Below, piece by piece: positions 35,599 to 44,260 of a DNA stretch of 47,385 bases. Under the pieces are notes generated by a model. The model was not told the DNA's origin and made no database searches. It saw only the letters and a program-made list of their open reading frames with translations. The DNA is from an uncultured Clostridia bacterium (lineage in GTDB: Bacteria; Bacillota; Clostridia; TANB77; CAG-508), in contig CANROH010000006.1 in the NCBI GenBank assembly GCA_947632185.1, positions 1 to 47,385 of the forward strand, given 5' to 3'. The position numbers and the translations under genes are program-made. Position 1 is the stretch's first letter. Each line of letters begins with the position of its first letter.

Positions 35599-36540
35599 CT
35601 ATTTTTCCTTTCTATCTTTCTTGAATTCTCTTTCGCAATCTATTAATCTCATCTCAAAAGTTTGTTTTGAATTTTTTATTATGTTGTCTAGAATCATACC
35701 TGAAAAGAATGATTGCACTGCACATAAAAAGAATAAAACACATACAACTAGTGTTGGTATTTTTACAACACCTCTTTGTAAAAAATCTATAAACACAGGA
35801 ATAAAAAATGCTAATCCAACAATTCCTAAAACAAAAGCAAGTAATGTAAAGAATTTCATTGGTTTATAATTTTTATAAAAGCCAAATATTGTTTTCATAA
35901 CTTTTATTCCATCTGGAATTGTATTTAATTTTGAAGGACTATCTGCTGGTCTATCTCTATATTCGATTATTATATTTTTTACTTTCATATTTTTATCTAA
36001 ACAATGTATTGTCATTTCAGTTTCAAGTTCAAATCCTTTTGACATAACTGGAAATGTTTTTACAAATCTATAACTAAATGCTCTTAAACCTGTCATTACA
36101 TCTCTTATATCACTTTTATAAATTCGATTTATCAATGCTCTAACAGCAACATTTCCTATGTTATGAAATGGTCTTTTGTTTTCAGTAAAATATGTTGATG
36201 AAAGCCTATCTCCTATTACCATATCAACACCTTCTTCTAAAACTGCGTTAACCATTTCTTTTGAACTTTCTGCAGGATATGTATCATCACCATCTACCAT
36301 TATGTATGCTTCTGCATCAATATCTCTAAACATACTTCTAATAACATTTCCTTTACCTTGCCTTGTTTCATATCTAACAATAGCACCTGCATCTTTTGCT
36401 ATTTTATCAGTTCCATCTTTAGAATTATTGTCATAAACATAAATTACTGCTTCTGGCAATACTTTTTTAAAATCCTCAACAACTTTTTTTATTGTTTTTG
36501 CTTCATTATAACAAGGGATTAATACTGCTACTTTATCCAT
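35599..36540 (-). CDS. Polyprenyl-phosphate sugar synthase (GtrB/DPM1-like GT2)
   Basis: It is likely to transfer a hexose or amino sugar from a nucleotide to polyprenyl phosphate, giving a donor for extracytoplasmic GT-C enzymes. The 313 residues begin MDKVAVLIPCYNEAKTI, with VYDNNSKDGT, GKGNVIRSMF, VDGDDTYP, the DVMTGLRAFSYRF segment, ELETEMTIH and YRDRPADSPSK, all typical of the DPMS-like branch. Two C-terminal membrane spans (about 230-285) follow, as in GtrB. The start chosen is the ATG at 36540 with AAAGGA upstream; the TTG at 36558 lies within the ribosome-site region. The GtrA-like gene is immediately upstream. Confidence 0.9.
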   Translation of the reverse strand: MDKVAVLIPCYNEAKTIKKVVEDFKKVLPEAVIYVYDNNSKDGTDKIAKDAGAIVRYETRQGKGNVIRSMFRDIDAEAYIMVDGDDTYPAESSKEMVNAVLEEGVDMVIGDRLSSTYFTENKRPFHNIGNVAVRALINRIYKSDIRDVMTGLRAFSYRFVKTFPVMSKGFELETEMTIHCLDKNMKVKNIIIEYRDRPADSPSKLNTIPDGIKVMKTIFGFYKNYKPMKFFTLLAFVLGIVGLAFFIPVFIDFLQRGVVKIPTLVVCVLFFLCAVQSFFSGMILDNIIKNSKQTFEMRLIDCEREFKKDRKEK

Positions 36541-36578
36541 ATCTTTTATTCCTTTCAAAATTCGTTTTTTTCGTGTTC

Positions 36579-36606
36579 ATTATAACATATATTTACATTT
36601 TTTCAA
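36579..36606 (-). promoter_or_regulatory. Internal promoter before the GtrB-like gene
   Basis: TTGAAA (36601-36606), 16 bases and TATAAT (36579-36584) on the minus strand lie 38 bases before the chosen start. An inverted repeat (36605-36633) abuts and slightly overlaps the -35, so the promoter may be regulated. Confidence 0.5.
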
Positions 36607-36633
36607 ACATTATTTATAAGTAAAATAATGTTT
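36605..36633. repeat. Inverted repeat overlapping the -35 of the internal promoter
   Basis: AAACATTATTT (36605-36615) and AAATAATGTTT (36623-36633) are perfect 11-base complements with a seven-base centre. There is no T tract on the minus strand, so it is more like an operator or processing hairpin than a terminator of the GtrA-like gene. Confidence 0.5.
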
Positions 36634-36684
36634 ATTGTAAAAATTTTATCTTATATTACATGTAAGAATGTTTATTATAATTTT

Positions 36685-37185
36685 TTATTTTTTAAAAATA
36701 ATTAATTTACTCAATATAAAATTTAAAATAATGACAACTATATTAGCTATTACTTTCATTAAAAAAGCTGGCATTCCAAGTCTATCTACTGATACAATCA
36801 TTATAATTTCATCAACTAATAATGTAAATAATCTACAACTAAAAAAATATGTTATTTCTTTTAATAAAGCTTTTTTTGTATCAACTCTTGATATAAATAC
36901 CATAAATTTATTTGTCAAATATGCAAATATAGCTGCAACTATCCAAGCTATTACATTGCTAACTGCATTATCAATATTAAATATGTAAAACGCTATTGAA
37001 TATACTGCGATATTTACAACTGTTGCCAAAAAACCAAAAATTAAATATCTCCATCCTTCTCTATGATTTCTATATAAATCAGCTAATGACTTTAATTTTA
37101 TTTTATCTAAAATATTTAAAAAAAAGTCTTCTATTACTTCTAAAATTTTTAATGATTTTGATTTCTCTTGTTTTTTATCTTCCAT
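36685..37185 (-). CDS. GtrA-like membrane protein
   Basis: Members of this family assist polyprenyl-phosphate sugar synthases, probably by flipping polyprenyl-phosphate-linked monosaccharides. The 166 residues have a basic cytoplasmic N-terminus of about 45, then four membrane spans. The GtrA signature REGWRYLIFGFLATVVNIAVY is present, with AYLTNKFMVF after the second span. The next gene downstream is the GtrB-like synthase, the classical pairing. It follows the GT2 pseudogene by 12 bases with AAAGG as ribosome site. Confidence 0.9.
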   Translation of the reverse strand: MEDKKQEKSKSLKILEVIEDFFLNILDKIKLKSLADLYRNHREGWRYLIFGFLATVVNIAVYSIAFYIFNIDNAVSNVIAWIVAAIFAYLTNKFMVFISRVDTKKALLKEITYFFSCRLFTLLVDEIIMIVSVDRLGMPAFLMKVIANIVVIILNFILSKLIIFKK

Positions 37186-37197
37186 TTATCTACCTTT

Positions 37198-39005
37198 CTA
37201 TTTTACATCTATATCAAAATTACAAGTATCTCGTGTAAAATTTTTATTATAATAAGGATCTCCTTTTTCTAAAAATTCTTTCCATTTTATTTTAAAATTA
37301 TTGGCTTCTTTATTAAACCTTTCTTCTTGTTCTTTAGAATATTCATATCCTCTAGTTTTAGATTCATAATGAAATAGTTCAACATATGGATTATATACTA
37401 TTCTATAACCTTTTTCTAACAATTTTAAACAAAAATCGACATCATTAAAAGCCACTTTAAAATTCTCTTCATCCATATAACCTACTTCTTTATATAGTTC
37501 TCTTCTTGAAAATAAGCAAGCACCTGTAACAGCAGATACATTTCTCGTAGCAGATTCTCTTTCAAAATATGCATGTTTTCCATACGGAAGATTTACAAGC
37601 ATATTTCCAGCAATTCCTGAAAGTCCAACGGTAATTCCTGCATGCTGTATAGTTTTATCTTTATAATAAAGTCTTGCACCAACTGCTCCTATTTCTTTAT
37701 TTTGACTATAGCCTATCATTAATTCTAACCAATTCTTTGTAAGCAACTTAGTATCGTTATTTAATTGAAGGATAAAATCACTATCTACATTTTTTACTCC
37801 AAAATTTATTAAAGCAGAATAATTAAATTCTTTTTGAGCCTCATATTTTAAAATTTTTATTTTGTTATTTTTAGATATTTTTTCGTAATAATCAAAAGTT
37901 TCTTGTTCTTTGCTGTTATTTTCTATAATAACAATTTCATAATTCTGATATGTTGTAAGCTCTAATATTGAATTAATACAATTTTTTAATAATTTAATAT
38001 TATCTTTATTGGGAATTAAAATAGAAACTTTAGGATTTCCTATAATATCAAACTTTATTTTATAAATTCCAGGAACATCTTGTCCATATTCTACAATTCC
38101 TTTTTTACCAGTTCTTTCTAAATGTTTTTCTATAACTTTTTTGCCTACTTCATATGCATATGGTTTTGTATCTGCAGTGCTTGCAGTTGAAGCTTTATGT
38201 ACTCTCCAATGATATAAGATTTTCGAAATATGTATAATATTAGATGTATTCTCTGTTGCTTTTAAAACGAAGTCGAAATCTTGTGAGCCATTATATTCAG
38301 AATCTAATAATCCAACTTTATCTATTAATTCTTTTTTTACAACTACAAAATGAGTTATATAGTTATTACATTCTAAAGTTTCAGGTGAAAAGTCTGGTTT
38401 AAAATATGGTTCAAATCTTTCTCCTGTTTCATCAATTTTATCTTCATCTGTATAAATAAATTCTACATTTTTATTTTCATTTATAACTTTTGTGACTTCA
38501 TATAATGCATCTTTTGATAATAAATCATCATGATCTAAAAATCCTATAAAATCTCCGAGTTGAAAGTCTTATTGCTTCATTAGTATTTTCGGAAATACCT
38601 TTATTAAAATTTAAAAACTTATATAAAATCCTTTTATCATTTTCATAATATTTTTTAAAATTTTTATTTTGCGTTTCACTACCGATCTGCTAAAACAAGC
38701 TCCCAATTAGAATAAGTTTGATTTTGAATAGATTCTACTAGCTCTTTAAAAAACGATTCTGGAGTATTATACATTGGAACAACTATACTAATTTTAGGAT
38801 TGTAATTAAATTTATAATCTCTTTGTTTTTCCAATTCACTTTCAGTTAATTCATTATTTCTTATCCAGATTTTATATTGTTCTTGATTATTTTTTCTGTT
38901 TTCTTTAATATGAAACATTCTTTTAAAGATCTTTTTGACAGTTACAAAAAAACCATATCTTCTTAAATAATATTTAATTTTATTTACATTATTTCGAATG
39001 TTCAT
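37198..39005 (-). pseudogene. Tandem-domain GT2 glycosyltransferase, broken by two +1 frameshifts
   Basis: The reading frame from the ATG at 39005 ends after TYSNWELVLADR at 38679. Removing one base at 38684 restores the DGSE expected from the intact neighbour and extends the frame. A second single-base excess at 38557 must also be removed to recover GDFIGFLDHDD. After both, the frame runs open to 37198 and gives about 601 residues. The product would be a paralog of the 39026 protein (650 residues), with NTPESFFKELV, DHDD, a second GT domain with GITVGLSGIAGN, FNDVDFCLKLL and KGDPYYNKNFTRDT. Both extra bases are the same kind, a C placed before GG on the coding strand. It may be a true pseudogene or two sequencing errors. 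Confidence 0.85.
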
Positions 39006-39025
39006 TTCTTACCTTTCAACATTAT

Positions 39026-40978
39026 CTATTCTTTTAATTTTTTTCTGTTTTTTCTTATAATTTCTTCTTCTCCGTAATAATTAACTTTAATATTTTTGAA
39101 ATTATATACCTCAGTATCTAAACTTAAATTAATATTATAATATGGATCACCACTATCTAATATTTCTGGCCACTTTTGTTCAAATTTGCATATTTCTCCT
39201 TGAAAACGTTTTATTTTGGCTGGAGTATCTTCTTGTCCTCTTGATTTTGACTCATAATGCCAGAATTCTACAAATGGATTATATACAACTAGAAATCCCT
39301 TTTGTCTTATTTTTAGACATAAATCAACATCATTAAATGCAACTGCTAATTCCTCATCCATTCCTCCAACATCTTCATAAATAGATTTAGGAGTCATTGT
39401 ACATGCTCCTGTTACAGCACTCAAATTTTCTATCATAGATTCTTTAGCAAAATATCCGTGAGCATTTTTAGGTATACTTTTAAACCTATTACCAGCAATT
39501 CCACCTATACCAACAATTATTCCAGCATGTTGAATTGTTTCGTCTGGAAAATATAATTTTACGCCTACTGCACCAACATCTTCCCTTTGACAAAATCCAA
39601 GCATTAATTCAAGCCAATTTGGAGTTATTAGTTCTGTATCATTATTTAATTGAATTACATATTCACCAGAAGATTTTTTTACTCCAAAATTTATTATCGC
39701 AGAGTAATTAAATCCAGGTTTTACTTCTCGCGAATGTTCCTTTGTATATTCAATACTACATTCATTTTCTGATTTTATATAATCTCCTGTGTTATAATTT
39801 GCAATTTTTATCTTATCATTTTTAATTAATTCTTTATAATATTCATATATCTCATTTGTTTGACTATTATTTTCAACAACAACTATTTCATAATTTGAAT
39901 ATGTAGTTTTTTCTAAAATTGAATTTATACAAACTCTTAAAATGTCTTCTCCATCCTTATTTGGAATTATAATTGATACTTTAGGATTGCCTTTTACTTT
40001 ATAATCTATTCGATAAATTCCTTCAATACATCCAGGAAATACTTCTCCATCTAATCCGATTCTTTTTAAATGATCTTCAATTGCTTTTTTTCCAGATTCA
40101 AAAGCATAATTTTTAGCATGGCTATTAAGCTTTGCAGTAGATTCACTATGTACTCTCCAATGATATAATATTTTAGGAATATGAGTTATATTTTCTGGTT
40201 TTGTAATTTCTGACATTCTTAAAAAAATATCATAATCTTGTGCACCATTATACCCTTCTTTAAATCCCTTTAGTTTTTCCATTAATTCTTTTTTAAATAC
40301 ACTAAAATGGCAAATGTAATTTTGGCATCTTAAGGTATCTGGTGCAAAATCTGGCTTAAAATATGCATCATATCTATTATCATTCTCGTCAATTTTATCT
40401 TCATCAGAATATAAAAATTCTGAATTTGGAAATTTATTTATAGCATATACAACTTCATATAAAGCATAATCTGCTAAAACATCATCATGATCTAAAAGAG
40501 CTATGTAATCACCAGTTACCATATCAATTGCTGCATTAGAATTTCCTGCAATTCCCCTGTTTTCACCTAAAAATTTATATTTTATTCTTTCATCTTTTTC
40601 GTAATATTTTTTAAAATTATCATTTTCTTTTTCGCTTCCATCTGCTAAGCAAAGTTCCCAATTTGAATATGTTTGATTAATCATGCAATTTATTAAATCT
40701 TTAAAAAATTTTTCCTTTGTATTAAACATTGGAACTACAACACTAATTTTAGGAGATATATCAAATTTCTTTTTCATCTGAAGTTTTAAATCGGCATCTT
40801 TAGGCTCATTATATTTTATCCATCCACCATAATCACCATATTGTAAATCTTTTTCGCCTTTTAAAAATCTTATTATTTTTCTAAGTACTGTTTTGATACA
40901 TTTTTTTATTGTTTTTACTATTCCATATTTAGAAATATAAAATTTTATTTGATTTATTCTGTGTTTAATCATATTCAT
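39026..40978 (-). CDS. Tandem-domain GT2 glycosyltransferase
   Basis: This 650-residue protein has two GT-A domains. The first (about 75-310) has VVVPMFNTKEKFFKDLI, ADGSEKEND, LLDHDD, SDEDKID and FKPDFAPDTL. The second (about 335-610) has SIIIPNKDGEDIL, VVVENNS, QLNNDTELITPNWLELM, a GITxGIGG-like IIVGIGGIAGN, FNDVDLCLKI and FWHYESKSRG. Such two-domain proteins usually add two linkages in rhamnose-containing polymers. The start chosen is the ATG at 40978, seven bases after AGGAG; the upstream ATG at 40993 precedes that site. The adjacent downstream pseudogene is its duplicate. Confidence 0.9.
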   Translation of the reverse strand: MNMIKHRINQIKFYISKYGIVKTIKKCIKTVLRKIIRFLKGEKDLQYGDYGGWIKYNEPKDADLKLQMKKKFDISPKISVVVPMFNTKEKFFKDLINCMINQTYSNWELCLADGSEKENDNFKKYYEKDERIKYKFLGENRGIAGNSNAAIDMVTGDYIALLDHDDVLADYALYEVVYAINKFPNSEFLYSDEDKIDENDNRYDAYFKPDFAPDTLRCQNYICHFSVFKKELMEKLKGFKEGYNGAQDYDIFLRMSEITKPENITHIPKILYHWRVHSESTAKLNSHAKNYAFESGKKAIEDHLKRIGLDGEVFPGCIEGIYRIDYKVKGNPKVSIIIPNKDGEDILRVCINSILEKTTYSNYEIVVVENNSQTNEIYEYYKELIKNDKIKIANYNTGDYIKSENECSIEYTKEHSREVKPGFNYSAIINFGVKKSSGEYVIQLNNDTELITPNWLELMLGFCQREDVGAVGVKLYFPDETIQHAGIIVGIGGIAGNRFKSIPKNAHGYFAKESMIENLSAVTGACTMTPKSIYEDVGGMDEELAVAFNDVDLCLKIRQKGFLVVYNPFVEFWHYESKSRGQEDTPAKIKRFQGEICKFEQKWPEILDSGDPYYNINLSLDTEVYNFKNIKVNYYGEEEIIRKNRKKLKE

Positions 40979-41012
40979 AGTATATCTCCTCATTAAAAGT
41001 TATCTTTAATAA

Positions 41013-42620
41013 TTATTTTTTTCTTTTTATAGCACCTGATATTTTCCTAATTGGTTTTGTTATTTTCCATGATAAAGAATTTGCAATCGCTCTTAATTCA
41101 TTTGCATAATTTTCTAATTGTGTGTCTTTTTCCTTTACAGATTTTGTTAATTCTTCTATTGAATTTTTATATTTTTCAATAACATCTTCTAATTGAGCTT
41201 CATGTTTTTTTAAAGCACTTATTTTATTTTCATAATTTTCAACAAAGGTTTTTGAGCCACTAAAAGTTTTAATTGAATTAATATGCATATCCCATATTTT
41301 TTTATCTAAAATATCATCTTGTATTTTACTTTCAAGTTCCTCAAAATATTTTATAAAACTATTAATTTTTAATGCAGTATAAATTTCATTTATATCAATA
41401 ATTTCTTTCAAATCTGTTAAATAAAATACTGCTCTATATAATATAAATTCAATTGGAACATTTTCTTCAAACCATTCTTGATCATATACATAAATGTCAT
41501 TTCCCTTTTGTAAACAATTCTGAAAGATTAAATCTATTATTCCGTTTTGTGTAAAATGCATTTTGCTTTTTAATTCTTTTGGAATATCAATATTATATTT
41601 TTCAAATATATCTGTTTGAGTTAGCTGAGAATTATTTAATAATTTATCTAAGATATTATTTTTAAATTCTTTTATTTTTTCAATAGTAGAATCTAGTCCT
41701 CTAGAAAAATATTCTTCTAATAATACATCATTAAAAGCTGTTGAATTATTTAAAAATTTACTTACAATTCTATCATTTTCAAAGCTATCCAAACAATTTA
41801 TTTTACATTTTTTTAAAATATCTATATTCCTTGCAATATCATATATATGTTGTTTTGCTTCAGCATTATTTGCAGACTTATATACAATATTTTTTCCCAT
41901 TATTGTTTTTATTCTGTATTTTGCATTTCTAGTTATTCCATAACTTACATATTTAATTTCTTCAAATTTATCATTGTCTGAAACCTCAATAAAATATGAA
42001 TTTGCAAAAATTGGAAACATTTCTTTTGCTTCTTCTAATAAAGCTTTAAATGCTTCTCTTTCAGAAAATACCAATAATTCATTATCGCCACAAAATGTCA
42101 AATCTCTAGCACTAATACTATCTTTTGTAGGAAGATATTCATCAGTATATATAACATTTGTATATTTATAATCTGGTAATGGATAATAAAATTTATATTT
42201 TAGTTTTAAACTATTTAAAATATTTTTTATTCTATATAAACTTATAAATTTTGAGTTTAGTATTGTTTCAAATGGATTTGAAGTGTCATCTGCTTTTTGA
42301 CCTGTCCAATATTTCATAGCAAATTTATTTTCCATAGCTATTAATATTTTTCCATTTTTATTTAACATTTTTTTTGATTTTTCCAAAATATTTAGTATTT
42401 TGCTTTCAGTAGCATCATCTAATATTCCAATTAATGTTATATAATCAAATTCATTTTTTATTTCAAGATTATCAATATCTTCTGTTAAAATTACATTATT
42501 TGTCTTGGTTTTTAATTCATTAAATATTTTTTCATCCTTACCAATTTGTAGAACTTTATCTTTTTCGTTAATTGGATACCATGAAATAATATTTTTTTTA
42601 AATTCCAATAATTCTTCCAT
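41013..42620 (-). CDS. WbdD-like methyltransferase / kinase-like / coiled-coil protein
   Basis: This 535-residue soluble protein has three parts. Residues about 1-200 look like a class I SAM methyltransferase: VLQIGKDEKIFNEL, DYITLIGILDD and NGKILIAMENKFAMKYW. Residues about 210-430 resemble a kinase-like fold, with a Lys in KNIVYKSANN, a long helical middle, and IYVYDQEWFEE at the place of the metal-binding Asp. Residues about 470-520 are a coiled coil, ending in SLSWKITKPIR, a tail common in glycan-locus proteins. This order matches WbdD, which caps O-antigen chains and measures their length. Activity is inferred, and the methyltransferase glycine motif is degenerate. It starts the main operon about 160 bases after its promoter. 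Confidence 0.78.
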   Translation of the reverse strand: MEELLEFKKNIISWYPINEKDKVLQIGKDEKIFNELKTKTNNVILTEDIDNLEIKNEFDYITLIGILDDATESKILNILEKSKKMLNKNGKILIAMENKFAMKYWTGQKADDTSNPFETILNSKFISLYRIKNILNSLKLKYKFYYPLPDYKYTNVIYTDEYLPTKDSISARDLTFCGDNELLVFSEREAFKALLEEAKEMFPIFANSYFIEVSDNDKFEEIKYVSYGITRNAKYRIKTIMGKNIVYKSANNAEAKQHIYDIARNIDILKKCKINCLDSFENDRIVSKFLNNSTAFNDVLLEEYFSRGLDSTIEKIKEFKNNILDKLLNNSQLTQTDIFEKYNIDIPKELKSKMHFTQNGIIDLIFQNCLQKGNDIYVYDQEWFEENVPIEFILYRAVFYLTDLKEIIDINEIYTALKINSFIKYFEELESKIQDDILDKKIWDMHINSIKTFSGSKTFVENYENKISALKKHEAQLEDVIEKYKNSIEELTKSVKEKDTQLENYANELRAIANSLSWKITKPIRKISGAIKRKK

Positions 42621-42648
42621 ATATAATCCTCTTTTTATATAATTTTAT

Positions 42649-42705
42649 TATTTTTTCTTTTACTTCTAAAGTACCTGATGTAGGACTAACAACTCCTGTC
42701 ATCAT
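42649..42705 (-). pseudogene. Relic of a polysaccharide ABC exporter ATPase (Wzt/TagH-like)
   Basis: Translated on the minus strand this piece reads MMTGVVSPTSGTLEVKEKI. This matches the segment just after Walker A in Wzt/TagH-type ATPases, whose consensus is roughly LLKxITGVLxPTSGxVEVNGKI. An in-frame stop lies two codons upstream of the first Met, so Walker A is lost, and similarity stops after about 18 codons. It is too short for certainty, but the place, beside a WbdD-like gene in a glycan locus, fits. Confidence 0.5.
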
Positions 42706-42784
42706 TTATTTTTTTATGTTATAAAACTAACATAATTCTCCTTTACTATTATTATAAAAACTTTTATATAAATTAATCCTGATG

Positions 42785-42813
42785 ATTATATCATTATACC
42801 TACTAAATATCAA
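42785..42813 (-). promoter_or_regulatory. Promoter of the main glycan operon
   Basis: TTGATA (42808-42813), exactly 17 bases, TATAAT (42785-42790) on the minus strand. The surrounding sequence is nearly repeated at the promoter of the GT2 gene at 45382 (46398-46426), including TTGATATTTA and TATAATGATATA. The transcript would have a leader of about 155 bases containing the ABC-ATPase relic. Confidence 0.75.
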
Positions 42814-42995
42814 TAATTGATTGTTTTTAACTTTTTTCATTTTATTTGTAATTTTTTTGGCACTTGTCTATTTCCTTCAATCCTATTCACAAATTGTAGT
42901 CCCCTTTTTATTAATATAATTACAATAAATAATATAAAATATCTTATTTTTATAAAATACATTAGTATTTTACCCTAAAATATAAAAAAAATAAA

Positions 42996-43030
42996 GAGTG
43001 TTGACTATTTTTTAAAATTTGTCAACACTC
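42996..43030 (-). terminator. Terminator of the surface-protein gene
   Basis: GAGTGTTGAC (42996-43005) and GTCAACACTC (43021-43030) are exact ten-base complements. On the minus strand they are followed by TTTATTTTTTTT. The stem begins 15 bases after the stop codon of the 43046 gene. Confidence 0.93.
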
Positions 43031-43045
43031 CTAAAAAATTTTTTA

Positions 43046-44035
43046 CTAATGTTTTTTGCTTAATACTACTATTCCAACTCCAGATAATGCTGTTATAGCA
43101 AAAACATATTCAATAATACTATTAGAACCTGTTTTTGGAGTATTATCTTTTTCTGGTGTAGTTGCAGCAGGTGCAGGTGCTGGTGCTGGTGCTGGTTCTG
43201 ATGGTTTATTGTTTATATATGCAACAACATACACATTATCTTCTGTTAATTCAGCTGTAGCTGGATCAAATTCAGTATACTCAGCTATTTTTGCTGGATC
43301 AAATTCAAAAGTATCACTATTAACTTTATAGAATTTTTGGAATCCAGCTTTATTTTGAATATTTGTTAATATTGCTTTATCTGAATTTCCTAAACCTTCA
43401 AGAAACTTTTTGCTTCTAGGAGCTGTAAATACAGTTACATTTCCACTTGCTCCAGTTCCTACTTCTTTAATTTTAACTGTTGTCATATCTTCTGTTTCTT
43501 TAAAATTAACAGCAGATGGTTTAAGTTTTATTGTTACTGTTTGATTTTTAGTACCTTCTCCATTCCAATCAAAAACAGCTTCATATAAAGTAATTTCTTC
43601 ACTTGATTTATTATTTTCTATTAATGCAGGATCCACATAAGTCCATGCATTTAACCAATAATTACCGTCTTTTTTAGCAAAGAAAGATTTATTTTCAGAC
43701 CATTGTCCACCATTAATTCTTGTTTTAAATGTTGCTTTTTGTGCTTGTTCATCACCTGTAATAATATCAGTTGGTGCTTCTATTTTATATCCAATCCAAT
43801 ATCCATTTCTATCTCTTCCTACATTTGGATCAGCTGCACTCCATGTTAATTCTACACTTTCATATTTAATTTCAACATTTTCTTTTCCAGAATTTGTAAC
43901 ACTACCACCAGGAGTTATTATTGTTACATTTCCATAGCCATCATCTGCTCTTACTATATTATTTAGTGAAATAATAAGTAAAAATAAAGTGGCTAATAAA
44001 ATAATTGATTTAATTTTTTTCATATTTACCTCCAT
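43046..44035 (-). CDS. Cell-wall-anchored surface protein, TPKTG sorting signal, copy 1
   Basis: This 329-residue secreted protein has an N-terminal signal peptide (basic MKKIK then a hydrophobic run to about residue 29, NIVRADDG) and an aromatic-rich domain (about 30-190) with GYWIGYKIEAP and NYWLNAWTYVDP. A second region (about 195-285) with EFDPAKIAEYTEFDP and VYVVAYINNKP follows, then a Pro-Ala linker. The C-terminus has DNTPKTG, a hydrophobic segment and KKH, the layout of a sortase substrate with TPKTG instead of LPxTG. It is a paralog of the next gene. The ligand is unknown; the aromatic residues would suit glycan binding. Confidence 0.87.
   Translation of the reverse strand: MEVNMKKIKSIILLATLFLLIISLNNIVRADDGYGNVTIITPGGSVTNSGKENVEIKYESVELTWSAADPNVGRDRNGYWIGYKIEAPTDIITGDEQAQKATFKTRINGGQWSENKSFFAKKDGNYWLNAWTYVDPALIENNKSSEEITLYEAVFDWNGEGTKNQTVTIKLKPSAVNFKETEDMTTVKIKEVGTGASGNVTVFTAPRSKKFLEGLGNSDKAILTNIQNKAGFQKFYKVNSDTFEFDPAKIAEYTEFDPATAELTEDNVYVVAYINNKPSEPAPAPAPAPAATTPEKDNTPKTGSNSIIEYVFAITALSGVGIVVLSKKH
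43167..43196 (-). repeat. Hexanucleotide repeat encoding the Pro-Ala linker
   Basis: Five six-base units (two GCAGGT, three GCTGGT on the plus strand) encode alternating Pro-Ala in the wall-spanning linker. Unit gain or loss would change linker length without shifting the frame. Confidence 0.8.
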
Positions 44036-44054
44036 TTTTCACTTATCAATACAT

Positions 44055-44083
44055 ATAATACATAATATATAATATATAAACAA
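44055..44083 (-). promoter_or_regulatory. Possible promoter of surface-protein copy 1
   Basis: TTGTTT (44078-44083), 17 bases, TATTAT (44055-44060) on the minus strand, about 20 bases before the coding region. The region is very AT-rich and the match imperfect. No hairpin terminator for the upstream surface gene is visible in the 225-base gap, so co-transcription from 45305-45333 is an alternative. Confidence 0.35.
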
Positions 44084-44260
44084 CGTAATGAATTTTCTTA
44101 ATAATTTTCAATATTGTTTATTGTTTTATTATTTACTAAAATATTAATATTATTCTTTATATTATTTTAAAAAATTATCTATTAATTATACTTTTGATTA
44201 GATTTTATTTTAATACAAATTTATGTACAATTAAAGTAAAGTTTTTATTTTTCATAAGAT

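Larger units (their letters stand above)
42621..43045. other. 425-base intergenic region with promoter, relic and terminator
   Basis: From high to low coordinates this gap holds the terminator of the surface-protein gene, an unclear stretch with a 41-codon ORF (ATG at 42962, stop at 42837; hydrophobic start, then GLQFVNRIEGNRQVPKK), a promoter, a ribosome site plus ATG (42731-42744) that opens only a four-codon frame, and a short relic of an ABC exporter ATPase. It looks like the scar of one or more deleted genes. No RNA gene was recognised. Confidence 0.5.

Noticed and set aside
36541..36558. TTG at 36558 as start of the GtrB-like gene
   Set aside because: It overlaps the AAAGGA ribosome site; the ATG at 36540 starts a typical DPM-like N-terminus.
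36605..36633. Hairpin as terminator of the GtrA-like gene
   Set aside because: There is no T tract on the minus strand and it overlaps a promoter.
42841..42905. G-rich patch in the intergenic region as a CRISPR repeat or riboswitch
   Set aside because: It occurs once, has no second copy or spacer pattern and no recognisable fold.
43167..43196. Hexanucleotide repeat as a phase-variation switch
   Set aside because: The units are multiples of three, so slippage changes linker length but cannot switch the gene off.
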